A DNA stretch of 12,306 nucleotides from Methanoculleus sp. (GTDB lineage: Archaea > Halobacteriota > Methanomicrobia > Methanomicrobiales > Methanoculleaceae). The stretch spans positions 1 to 12,306 of the forward strand of contig JALNXI010000028.1 in NCBI GenBank assembly GCA_023230425.1, read 5' to 3'. The position numbers and the translations under genes were made by a program. The number at the start of each line of letters is the position of its first letter. Within the stretch, counting starts at the first letter, position 1. Of the stretch, positions 1 to 5,843 are shown piece by piece. The notes below the pieces were generated by a model. That model made no database searches. It saw nothing but the letters and a program-made list of their open reading frames with translations, and was not told where the DNA came from.

Positions 1-1
1 C

Positions 2-349
2 GAGTGTTACGGGCTCCGGTTCGATGATACGCACTCGGAAGCCTACACCTCGCAGGTCGATGCGCTCAACCTCGATCCGATCCGCAAGCCCCCCTACGGA
101 AGGAAACGACGGATCCGGCGCGGGCTGTACCGGAGTGCTCTGGGCACCCTGATCAACGCCGATGTCAACGGCGCTCTGAACCATCTGAGAAAGGTAGCCG
201 GTGATTCCGTGGTGCCACGGATAATCGGTAGGGGCCGCGTCAACCGGCCCGTGCGAATAAGGACGACTTTTGAACCGTCAACCTTCGCACACATTAAATT
301 GCAGCCCTGTGCCCCGCAAGGGGCCCCAGCTGCAAGCCCCCTCCGTTAG
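2..349 (+). CDS. tnpB: TnpB RNA-guided nuclease, C-terminal fragment (5' end outside window)
   Basis: TnpB is the omega-RNA-guided DNA endonuclease of IS200/IS605 elements and the ancestor of Cas12. It nicks the empty donor site and so favours retention of the element. The 115 visible codons include the family's C-terminal signature. SEAYTSQVDAL comes first, then a KRRIRRGLYRS-type segment. INADVNGALNHLRK follows, whose Asp (codon 161-163) is the last catalytic residue of the RuvC site. The reading frame then continues as low-complexity Ala/Pro-rich sequence into the right-end hairpin, where it stops at TAG 347-349. Only the last RuvC motif can be seen here, so whether the nuclease is intact upstream is unknown. 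Family assignment is secure; activity is not shown. Confidence 0.85.
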   Translation, partial: ECYGLRFDDTHSEAYTSQVDALNLDPIRKPPYGRKRRIRRGLYRSALGTLINADVNGALNHLRKVAGDSVVPRIIGRGRVNRPVRIRTTFEPSTFAHIKLQPCAPQGAPAASPLR

Positions 350-363
350 GGGGGGTAGTTGAC
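250..363 (+). ncRNA. Putative omega RNA (reRNA) 3' scaffold of the TnpB element
   Basis: In this family the guide RNA scaffold covers the 3' end of tnpB and runs to the right end of the element, with the guide read from the flanking DNA. Here that interval contains GCCCC-GCAA-GGGGC at 311-324, a perfect 5-bp stem closed by a GNRA-class tetraloop. A second stem follows, bases 338-344 pairing with 349-355 around a GTTA loop, with one G-U pair. If the boundary is right, the guide would begin at about 364 (CCGGTTGCGCTATCCC). The 5' limit given is arbitrary. Confidence 0.45.
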
Positions 364-461
364 CCGGTTGCGCTATCCCTACGAGAAGGTCCGGTGACGG
401 CTGCGGCCTCGGCGGTACCCCGCCGCAACCGCTATCATCACTGCCGACCACACGCGGCCGT

Positions 462-698
462 ATGTCTCAACAATCAGCGAGATCCACCAGTATCAGGTCT
501 ATCGGCTATGACCCGACAACAAAGGCGCTCCTTGTCATCTGCGGGAGCGGCAACGCCTACCGCTACGCCGGCGTCAGGAAAGAGGTCTACGATAGCCTCC
601 TCGCGGCTCCGGCCCGGGAGGAGTTCGTCCGCGAGTCTATCCAGGGCAGGTATCCGCGGGAGAAGTACCCCTGCATGGCGGTGGGAGAGGACATCTGA
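462..698 (+). CDS. KTSC domain-containing small protein
   Basis: A 78-residue protein made up almost entirely of one KTSC domain, named for its occurrence at the C-terminus of some lysyl-tRNA synthetases. Visible hallmarks are SIRSIGYDPTTKALLV near residues 10-25, the aromatic strand NAYRYAGV at 31-38 followed by a helix EVYDSLLAA, and the terminal QGRYP at 61-65. Stand-alone KTSC proteins are small, with no defined biochemical role that I know of; nucleic-acid or ligand binding is only a guess. The ATG at 462 is the natural start because the domain begins ten residues later, but there is no clear ribosome-binding site. It lies 98 bases beyond the transposon end and 83 bases before the kinase operon, so it is probably transcribed alone. 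Confidence 0.75.
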   Translation: MSQQSARSTSIRSIGYDPTTKALLVICGSGNAYRYAGVRKEVYDSLLAAPAREEFVRESIQGRYPREKYPCMAVGEDI

Positions 699-720
699 CC
701 CGGGAGCGGCGAAAGGGTAG

Positions 721-727
721 GTTTATG
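721..727 (+). promoter_or_regulatory. Possible TATA-like element for the kinase operon
   Basis: GTTTATG, preceded by a purine-rich AAAGGGTAG, sits about 55 bases before the kinase ATG. This would give a transcription start near 750 and a leader of about 30 bases carrying the Shine-Dalgarno. The match to an archaeal TATA box is weak. Confidence 0.25.
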
Positions 728-770
728 CCGCTGGTTTGCGTAATCTCGTGAAGAGAATCATCCACTCCAG

Positions 771-775
771 AGGAG
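771..775 (+). promoter_or_regulatory. Ribosome-binding site of the ROK kinase
   Basis: AGGAG lies six bases before the ATG at 782, a strong archaeal Shine-Dalgarno that fixes this start. Confidence 0.8.
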
Positions 776-781
776 AACCAC

Positions 782-1708
782 ATGACGACCGCGATTGCCG
801 TTGACCTCGGCGGGACCAACCTCCGCGCTGCCCTGATCGACTCCGACGCGACCATACTGGCCCATGCTACCACCCGAACCCCGACCGCAGGCCCCTCCGG
901 GGAGGCGATCACCGCCGCGATCATCGCCCGGATCGAGGCCCTCCTCGCGTCGCCGGAGGGAAGGGATGTCGCTGCTATCGGCGTTGCGTCGGCCGGCCCG
1001 CTGGACCTCGGCCGCGGGTGGGTCACGAACTCCCCGAACATCGCGTTTCCGGTCGTCGAGATCACCGGCCCGCTCAGCGAGCGGTTCGGCCTCGCCGTCT
1101 CCCTGATCAACGACGCCCGGGCCGGTGTCCTCGGCGAGCGGTGGGCGGGCGCCGCCCGCGGCTCCGATAACGTCGTCTACATCACCCTCTCGACCGGCAT
1201 CGGCGGCGGCGCGGTGGTGAACGGCCGTCTCCTCCTCGGGGCGGATGGGAACGCCGGGGAGATCGGGCACATCCCCGTCGATACCCGCTACAACCTCACC
1301 TGCGGGTGCGGGTACCAGGGCCACTGGGAGGGCTACGCCTCGGCGAAGTACGTCCCCCGGTTCTTCGCGGTGTGGCGGGAGGAGGCCGACGTCCGGCAGG
1401 TCGCCTTTGACGCCGGCTCGACCCGGGCGATCTTCGAGGCGGCCCGGGAGGAGGACCCGGTCGCCCTCGCCTTCATGGAGGCGCTCGGGGAGGTGAACGC
1501 CCGGGGAGTCTCGGCGGTCATCGTCGCCTACAACCCCGAGGTGATCGTGCTCGACGGGCCGCTCGCCCGCTACCACGGGGATATCATTATCCGGTACATG
1601 GAGCCTCATATCGACCGCTACCTCACCCTCCCCCGGATCGTCGTCTCCGGTCTCGGGGGGCGCTCGCCGCTCATCGGGGCGGCGGCGTATGCGCTCGAGA
1701 CGCGGTGA
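782..1708 (+). CDS. ROK family sugar kinase (glucokinase-like)
   Basis: A 308-residue cytoplasmic ATP-dependent sugar kinase of the ROK family. The N-terminal phosphate-binding loop is AVDLGGTNLRAAL (Asp8, Gly10-Asn13). The catalytic base is expected to be Asp111 in LINDARAGVLGE. The second ATP-binding loop is STGIGGG (137-143), and sugar-contacting GNAGEIGH is at 156-163. The ROK zinc site follows as CGCGYQGHWE (Cys174, Cys176, His181), with His163 as the fourth likely ligand. His181 stands where most members have a third cysteine. Length is normal for the family. The substrate cannot be read from sequence: glucose is plausible, while N-acetylhexosamines or mannose are alternatives. It is the first gene of an operon, with the phosphatase starting 16 bases after its stop, and would supply sugar 6-phosphate to central metabolism. 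Confidence 0.88.
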   Translation: MTTAIAVDLGGTNLRAALIDSDATILAHATTRTPTAGPSGEAITAAIIARIEALLASPEGRDVAAIGVASAGPLDLGRGWVTNSPNIAFPVVEITGPLSERFGLAVSLINDARAGVLGERWAGAARGSDNVVYITLSTGIGGGAVVNGRLLLGADGNAGEIGHIPVDTRYNLTCGCGYQGHWEGYASAKYVPRFFAVWREEADVRQVAFDAGSTRAIFEAAREEDPVALAFMEALGEVNARGVSAVIVAYNPEVIVLDGPLARYHGDIIIRYMEPHIDRYLTLPRIVVSGLGGRSPLIGAAAYALETR

Positions 1709-1724
1709 CGGGAGGACGGGGAAC

Positions 1725-2234
1725 ATGATCGAGATCTATCCGAACCTGTATATTGGGACACAGGAGGACTACGAGGTCGCGGTGGAGACCCACGAGACCT
1801 GGTGCGTGGTGCACGCCTGCCGGAGTCCCTACCACTGCCTGGCCGTCACCTACTCGCCCGTCGGCACGGTGCCGCCGGACCACCCCGAGCACCTGATCGC
1901 CCGGCGGGGCAACCGGCTGATGCTCAACCTGGTCGACTCGAGGGACCCCGCCGACGTCCCGAAGGAGGCGATCGATGCCGCCCTGCTCTTTATCGACCGG
2001 TGCCTCGCGGCCGGCCGGCCGGTGCTGGTCCACTGCGGCTTCGGCGTCTCCCGGTCGGCCGCGATCGGGCTCCTCTACCTCGCGGCCTACACCGACGTCC
2101 TGCCGACGGCGAACCTTGCCGACGCCGAGGCAGCCTACCGCCGGGTATACCCGCCGTATAAGCCCGGCAGGGGGGTCCGGGGCTTCATCGAGGCGCACTG
2201 GGACGAGTACGCGAGGAGGCGGGTGACGGCATGA
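1725..2234 (+). CDS. Dual-specificity (cysteine-dependent) phosphatase
   Basis: A 169-residue single-domain phosphatase of the dual-specificity type. The active-site signature HCGFGVSRS gives nucleophile Cys104 and phosphate-binding Arg110. The Asp in LVDSRDPAD (Asp71 or Asp74), about 30 residues upstream, is the likely general acid. The opening IEIYPNLYIGTQEDY matches the usual DSP start. I chose the ATG at 1725 over an upstream in-frame ATG inside the kinase gene because GGAGG at 1711-1715 lies nine bases before it and the fold begins there. It has no carbohydrate-binding module, transmembrane segment or secretion signal, so it should be cytoplasmic. Its substrate is unknown: phosphoprotein, phospho-sugar or nucleotide. 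It sits between a sugar kinase and a YigZ-like gene, with an ATGA overlap to the latter, so the three were translated as one unit. Confidence 0.85.
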   Translation: MIEIYPNLYIGTQEDYEVAVETHETWCVVHACRSPYHCLAVTYSPVGTVPPDHPEHLIARRGNRLMLNLVDSRDPADVPKEAIDAALLFIDRCLAAGRPVLVHCGFGVSRSAAIGLLYLAAYTDVLPTANLADAEAAYRRVYPPYKPGRGVRGFIEAHWDEYARRRVTA

Positions 2235-2410
2235 CCGCAGAGCCCCTCGGCGCCGCGAAGCTCGAGGTCCGGCGCTCTCGGTTCTATGCCTATCTCTACC
2301 GGGTCGAGGATTCCCTGGACGTCTCCCGGATCCTCGCCGGCCATCGCGAGGCTGCCAAGTCCGTGGGTGTTATTGGCGCCCCTTCTCACACGCCAGAACC
2401 CGCAAATTAA
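2231..2410 (+). pseudogene. Truncated YigZ/IMPACT (UPF0029) family gene, N-terminal third only
   Basis: The frame opens at the ATG of an ATGA overlap with the phosphatase stop and reads 59 codons. Residues 10-38 (KLEVRRSRFYAYLYRVEDSL and on through ILAGHRE) match the beginning of YigZ/IMPACT N-terminal domains, where a K-x-SRF-x-AYL strand is followed by a helix ending in ILAxHR. Full proteins of this family are roughly 200 residues. Here the similarity ends near residue 42 (about base 2357), before the conserved Asp-Gly-Glu-Pro region, and unrelated residues lead to TAA 2408-2410. The missing 3' part is not seen beyond the AT-rich island either. I read this as a gene broken by acquisition of the neighbouring island. 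Weak similarity over a short stretch leaves some doubt. Confidence 0.6.
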
Positions 2411-2435
2411 GCTGAAATAGTCCAGTAATCTGATT

Positions 2436-3269
2436 TTAAAACCATTTGTTCAGCGTCTGATTCTGGGTTTTTGGATCAACGTCTTTAGGAGGATAATATA
2501 GTCCGATTATCAGCCATGTGGGCTGAAGCGAATACATACCAACGACAAAATAGAGGTCTCTCGCGTTTATCATCGACGTATAAAACTTATCATACAGTTT
2601 TTCCCATAGAATCTGGACATTTCCATATTTTGGGCCCCATGTACGATACGCCTCTAATAACTCCCAGTCTTCGCATAAGATGTCATGGTGGCCATTTGCA
2701 CAGATTGGACACTTATCTGAGCACTTGAAACGGTATGCAAGCGTATGTGGTATCTTTTGGATTATAGGGGTCCTAGATCCATCAATTCCTTGCTGATATT
2801 GCTTTTGATCTGCGTATATTTCCAGTTCCTTACGGTTATAAAAATCTAAGATTTCTTTGGGTTTAATCAATCCAAGCGAGGTCTTATCTTCTTGATATTT
2901 ATGATCTAAATAATCTAAGGAGGGATCGATTTTGTCAAGAATCAGCTTGTTGCGTTTTTCCCAAATTTTACTTGTGAGGGGTCCACTCAAACTACGATCT
3001 ATGATAGTTATATCCGAACCATCTTTAACCTTATAACTCTCTTTTCTCCCGAGTTTTTCGGTTTTTGCCTTCTGACAGACAACCTCCACGAGATCGAACT
3101 TGCGAAGTTTGTGATCCCCAATATAATGTTTCGTTGGAACGGGATACAACCGTATCCAATCCCCTTCTTCTGTAATCCCGGCTGTACAGGCGACCCAATT
3201 TCGGGATTTTCGACTATATTCAGGATAGGTCTTTACTATAATCCAGACTCGCTTTTTCTCCCAGCTCAC
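2436..3269 (-). CDS. Uncharacterised protein with Cys/His cluster, partner of the DUF488 fusion
   Basis: A 277-residue soluble protein that I do not recognise. It begins at a GTG that overlaps the stop of the upstream DUF488 gene (GTGA), so translation is coupled. The N-terminus KRVWIIVKTYPEYSRKSRNW is followed by an extended beta-rich segment with WIRLYPVP. A lysine/aspartate-rich middle runs from about residue 65 to 165. Then comes a compact cluster Cys183-x3-Cys187-x2-Cys190-x3-His194-His195-x3-Cys199, which could bind zinc. The last third is aromatic (LLEAYRTWG, LYFVVGMYSLQP, WLIIGLYYPP) and looks like a folded alpha/beta core rather than a membrane segment. There is no signal peptide. 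Codon use is AT-rich, unlike all neighbours outside the island. Zinc-dependent nucleic-acid binding is a possibility only; no catalytic motif can be named. Confidence 0.8.
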   Translation of the reverse strand: MSWEKKRVWIIVKTYPEYSRKSRNWVACTAGITEEGDWIRLYPVPTKHYIGDHKLRKFDLVEVVCQKAKTEKLGRKESYKVKDGSDITIIDRSLSGPLTSKIWEKRNKLILDKIDPSLDYLDHKYQEDKTSLGLIKPKEILDFYNRKELEIYADQKQYQQGIDGSRTPIIQKIPHTLAYRFKCSDKCPICANGHHDILCEDWELLEAYRTWGPKYGNVQILWEKLYDKFYTSMINARDLYFVVGMYSLQPTWLIIGLYYPPKDVDPKTQNQTLNKWF

Positions 3270-4084
3270 AAGTCAACAATCTCCCACCCCTCCTTGCGTA
3301 ATCTGTCTGCAATAACTCCTCTGTGGCAATGGTTGGCGTTTTTCTCAAAGCACATCAGGGCAATTTTCTCTTCGCGTCCCAGGACCTTTATTTTTTCGAT
3401 CAAGTCGTCTTTATAATCCAATTCGGAAGAATACTGTTTAAATAAATCCTGGTATCCATCCTGGGAGAGGTTCTTTCTTCGACTGGACTCTATCCCAAGC
3501 TCGGGAATGTGCATGTAATTGATGCCGATATTTTGTAAATTCCTTGATAGTGCCTCTTTAGAGTAGCCGTACTTTCTGCTGAATGCGTTTTTCCTCACAT
3601 CTATAAGCACGGTGATGTGATTGCTAATCAGTGTCTGGAAGAATTGGTCGATATCTTTGCCCTCATATCCTATTGTGGTAATGCCTTTCTGTCCGGAAAT
3701 CTGATTTTTTCCTGGCCTCAATTTACTAAATATTGTATATTTCGGGAAATTCTCATAGACATAATTAATAACGTTCATATCTGTGATATCCTGGAATTTT
3801 CGGGCACATGAAGTGATAATCTCCTGCAAGAAGTAGTCTGGTTTTGGAAATACAACGTCGGTGATAGAGACATACTCGTCGGCTATTGAAATAATTCCTA
3901 ATTTTTCAAGGTGAGACAGATCCCTGTACAATTGAAATGAGAAAGGACCATACTTGTATGGAACAAAATTGTATAAGTCTCGCTCTTGTGAGATCAAAAA
4001 CATCAGTTTGACCAGTTTCATCTTCGAGATCTTTCCATAACGAGCAACCAGAAAAAGAACTGCTCTTTCATTTTTATTTATCAT
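3266..4084 (-). CDS. Panacea/YwgA-like N-terminal domain fused to DUF488
   Basis: A 272-residue cytoplasmic protein with two recognisable parts. Residues 1-75 resemble YwgA/Panacea-type winged-helix domains: KMKLVKLMFLIS, then YKYGPFSFQLYRDL and LEKLGII. Residues 135-271 are a DUF488 domain with its usual landmarks: TIGYEGKDIDQFF, a strand ending in IDVRK (Asp162, Arg164), YMHIPELG, and the C-terminal CFEKNANHCHR (Cys245, Glu247, Cys253, His254, Arg255). DUF488 function is not established; the conserved Cys-x-Glu and Cys-His-Arg suggest catalysis or ligand binding. I prefer Met at 4084, where the domain begins and which lies about 30 bases downstream of the predicted transcription start. In-frame ATGs at 4117 and 4132 are alternatives. 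The first gene of a two-gene operon, it is AT-rich and probably acquired. Confidence 0.8.
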   Translation of the reverse strand: MINKNERAVLFLVARYGKISKMKLVKLMFLISQERDLYNFVPYKYGPFSFQLYRDLSHLEKLGIISIADEYVSITDVVFPKPDYFLQEIITSCARKFQDITDMNVINYVYENFPKYTIFSKLRPGKNQISGQKGITTIGYEGKDIDQFFQTLISNHITVLIDVRKNAFSRKYGYSKEALSRNLQNIGINYMHIPELGIESSRRKNLSQDGYQDLFKQYSSELDYKDDLIEKIKVLGREEKIALMCFEKNANHCHRGVIADRLRKEGWEIVDL

Positions 4085-4128
4085 CCTCAATTGTCCCCCA
4101 AGCAGAGCGTGTTGCATTGAAGAGTGTG

Positions 4129-4159
4129 GCATGCAGGTTGAAAGTATTTACTTGCATGC
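4129..4159 (-). promoter_or_regulatory. Candidate promoter and operator of the DUF488 operon
   Basis: On the minus strand AAGTAAATACTTTC (about 4140-4153) is the best TATA-like stretch upstream of the operon. It would place transcription start near 4118 and a 30-base leader before the ATG at 4084. It lies inside an inverted repeat, GCATGCA at 4129-4135 and TGCATGC at 4153-4159. A smaller dyad, AAGTA-TT-TACTT (4142-4153), overlaps it. A repressor bound here would block the promoter, as expected for an autoregulated cassette. The dyads are seen; their role is inferred. Confidence 0.35.
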
Positions 4160-4343
4160 TCTCCAAAGACATTAAACGCCCTCCGGGCAGCATGCCACTG
4201 CTCGCCACAATCCGTAACATACTCCTGGAGTCTCCCGCACCGCTCTTGAATGCGCGCCGCGCGCGGGGTGAAAGTGTGACATTCTCCACGGGCTTGCGGC
4301 CCGGGGGGTTCCAGATTCATCGGCCTCTGCCGTACGCCGTTGA

Positions 4344-4395
4344 CTCACGCGAAGGCGCGAAGTCCGGGTGAACATTCTCCTCCCCTTCGCGTGAG
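4344..4395. repeat. 12-bp perfect inverted repeat downstream of the ABC permease
   Basis: CTCACGCGAAGG at 4344-4355 is the exact reverse complement of CCTTCGCGTGAG at 4384-4395, separated by 28 bases. It begins about 33 bases after the permease stop on the minus strand. On that strand a run of six T (about 4411-4416) lies between the stop and the stem, so the area may end transcription of the transporter operon. The CACGCGAAGGCGCGAAG wording also resembles short dispersed repeats that I recall from prokaryotic intergenic DNA. Confidence 0.55.
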
Positions 4396-4410
4396 ACCCT
4401 CTTCCTATCC

Positions 4411-4416
4411 AAAAAA
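4411..4416 (-). terminator. Oligo-T run after the ABC permease gene
   Basis: Six T in a row on the minus strand, about a dozen bases after consecutive stop codons TGA and TAA (4430-4425). Archaeal termination commonly needs only a T-rich tract, so this is a plausible terminator for the transporter operon. Confidence 0.4.
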
Positions 4417-4427
4417 TCCGAATGTTA

Positions 4428-5843
4428 TCAGAATCGCGGCATCTCCCACGCCTGCCACTTCGTCCGCCCGCGTACGATGAGGAACGCCGCCGGCAGGATG
4501 AGAAGAAGGCTCGAAAACGCGTACAGGGGGTCGAGGATCGACGCGAAGATGAGCAGGAGGAGTGCCGGGCTCGTCGCAAGCACGTAGCGGAGGAAGACCC
4601 CGGCGTGGTAGAGCATCACGTTCGGGTAGAGGCCGGTGAGGTAGACCGTCACCGCGAGGGTGTAGGCCGAGACCGAGAGGAACGCGGCGAGGGCCGGGAG
4701 GAAGGTCCCCGCCCCGCCGGCGGTCGCCGCCGCGAGCACGAGCACCGCGACCGGGAGGAGGTTTGCGATGCCGTAACTCTTCAGTTTGCTGTCGATCACC
4801 TCGGAGACCTCCACCGGCAGGAAGGCGTAGGATGTGAAGGAGTCGAACTCGGTCAGCCAGTTGTAGATGGTGGCCGATATCACCCCGAGGAGGACCGCAA
4901 AGACCACCAGCGGATCGATCCCCGGGATGAACCGGATCAGGACCCCGAGGCAGATCCAGACGAGGCCGAGGGGGAGGAGGAACGAGAAGATCACCTTCCC
5001 GGCGCCGCCTTCGCTCCGCAGCAGGTCGAGGGCGTCCTTGGCGATGAAGTGCGCGCTCCCGAGGGCGTGGAGCCTCCCGGCGAGGGGGTCGAGGCTGTTC
5101 CTGAACCGCTTTGTCCGGTCCGGGTAGTCGACGGTGACGAAGAGCACTGAGACGGCCGCCGGGACCAGGATGAGGAGGAGCGAGAGCGCGAGCGGTCCCG
5201 GGCCCGGGTCGACGAAGATGGCGTACGGGGGGAGGACGGCGGGGAGAGCGATCATCCCGGTGCGGTACCCCGCTATCGCGAGCACCGCGAGCGGCGCAAC
5301 GGTTCCGGCAAGCAGCGCGACAGAGCGTGCGCAGAGGGTAGAGAGAAAGCAGACGACGGAGAGCCCGAGGAGGAAGGCGAGCGAGAGAGAGACGAACGCA
5401 AGGAGGGCGTAGCCGGGATCGAGGGAGATGAACGGCGTTGCCGCGGCGAACCCGACCGTGAAGGGGAGGACGTAGAGCAGTATGTAGTAGACGGTATCCT
5501 TCACGAGGAATGCGGCGAAGATCCGCTGCTCCGAGACCGGGAGGCTCCGGGAGGCGTAGGCGATGAGGCTTGCCTGCCCGAACCGGCGGTTCATGAACTC
5601 CCGTCCCATGAGGCCGAACGACCCCACCATCACGCCCATGAGCAGGAAGAGGGCGTGCGCGAGGAGCGCGACCGCGGCGTACGGCAGCACGTCCAAGAAG
5701 AGCGGGAGGGTGAGCGACCCGAGGAAGGCAAAGATTGCGACGACCGCCGGGAAGAGCGCGAACCCGACACTCCCGAAGATTGTCGAGTGGACCCGCCATT
5801 CCTCCTTCATCATCGCGAGGAAGAGGTCAGGCACCGGCGTCAC
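4428..5843 (-). CDS. ABC transporter permease subunit
   Basis: A 471-residue integral membrane protein with roughly ten to twelve hydrophobic helices spread over its length, such as the stretches near residues 20-45, 50-75, 115-140, 150-180, 185-210, 220-245, 295-325, 330-350, 370-400 and 440-462. A soluble stretch of about 50 residues (near 245-290, DYPDRTKRFRNSL and on) lies mid-protein, so the layout is two membrane blocks in one chain. It overlaps the ATPase gene by 17 bases, which identifies it as the permease of the same exporter-type system. No motif reveals the substrate. The start is a GTG at 5843; ATG codons at residues 11-12 are alternatives. The C-terminus WQAWEMPRF is followed by two stop codons. 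Confidence 0.82.
   Translation of the reverse strand: MTPVPDLFLAMMKEEWRVHSTIFGSVGFALFPAVVAIFAFLGSLTLPLFLDVLPYAAVALLAHALFLLMGVMVGSFGLMGREFMNRRFGQASLIAYASRSLPVSEQRIFAAFLVKDTVYYILLYVLPFTVGFAAATPFISLDPGYALLAFVSLSLAFLLGLSVVCFLSTLCARSVALLAGTVAPLAVLAIAGYRTGMIALPAVLPPYAIFVDPGPGPLALSLLLILVPAAVSVLFVTVDYPDRTKRFRNSLDPLAGRLHALGSAHFIAKDALDLLRSEGGAGKVIFSFLLPLGLVWICLGVLIRFIPGIDPLVVFAVLLGVISATIYNWLTEFDSFTSYAFLPVEVSEVIDSKLKSYGIANLLPVAVLVLAAATAGGAGTFLPALAAFLSVSAYTLAVTVYLTGLYPNVMLYHAGVFLRYVLATSPALLLLIFASILDPLYAFSSLLLILPAAFLIVRGRTKWQAWEMPRF

Larger units (their letters stand above)
1..363 (+). mobile_element. IS200/IS605-type element, right-hand portion
   Basis: Only the right part of the element lies in the window: the end of tnpB followed by a GC-rich structured tail. 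The tail has two small hairpins, 311-324 and 338-355, then a short tail ending GTAGTTGAC at 355-363. A hairpin followed by a GTAGTT-type terminus is typical of the right ends of this family, so I place the element boundary near 363. The left end, and any tnpA, would be upstream of the window. No flanking duplication is expected, because these elements move as single strands. The exact last base is an inference. Confidence 0.6.
4085..4427. other. Intergenic region between the AT-rich island and the ABC permease
   Basis: Apart from the promoter candidate next to the DUF488 gene, this 343-base stretch has no gene I can support. Base composition returns from AT-rich to GC-rich between about 4100 and 4250, including a CG-rich run at 4254-4268, so the right edge of the acquired segment is probably here. 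An imperfect direct repeat (GTGACATTCTCC near 4276-4287 and GTGAACATTCTCC at 4368-4380) and a 12-bp inverted repeat (4344-4395) are present. No terminal inverted repeats or target duplication pairing this side with 2350-2435 was found. Confidence 0.5.

Noticed and set aside
758..1726. Long minus-strand open frame opposite the ROK kinase
   Set aside because: Shadow frame: the plus strand has all ROK motifs, and the antisense product is low-complexity Arg/Asp/Gly sequence.
4087..4320. Minus-strand open frame of 77 codons (CGEQWHAARRAFNVFGEHAS and on) between the DUF488 gene and the ABC permease
   Set aside because: It reads somewhat like protein, but it has no recognisable family, runs through the predicted promoter and the start of the DUF488 gene, and competes with open frames on the other strand. 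Not enough to call a gene.
2411..4427. CRISPR array or tRNA gene in the AT-rich island
   Set aside because: No regularly spaced repeats and no cloverleaf-type sequence were seen; the direct repeats near 4276 and 4368 are only two copies and imperfect.
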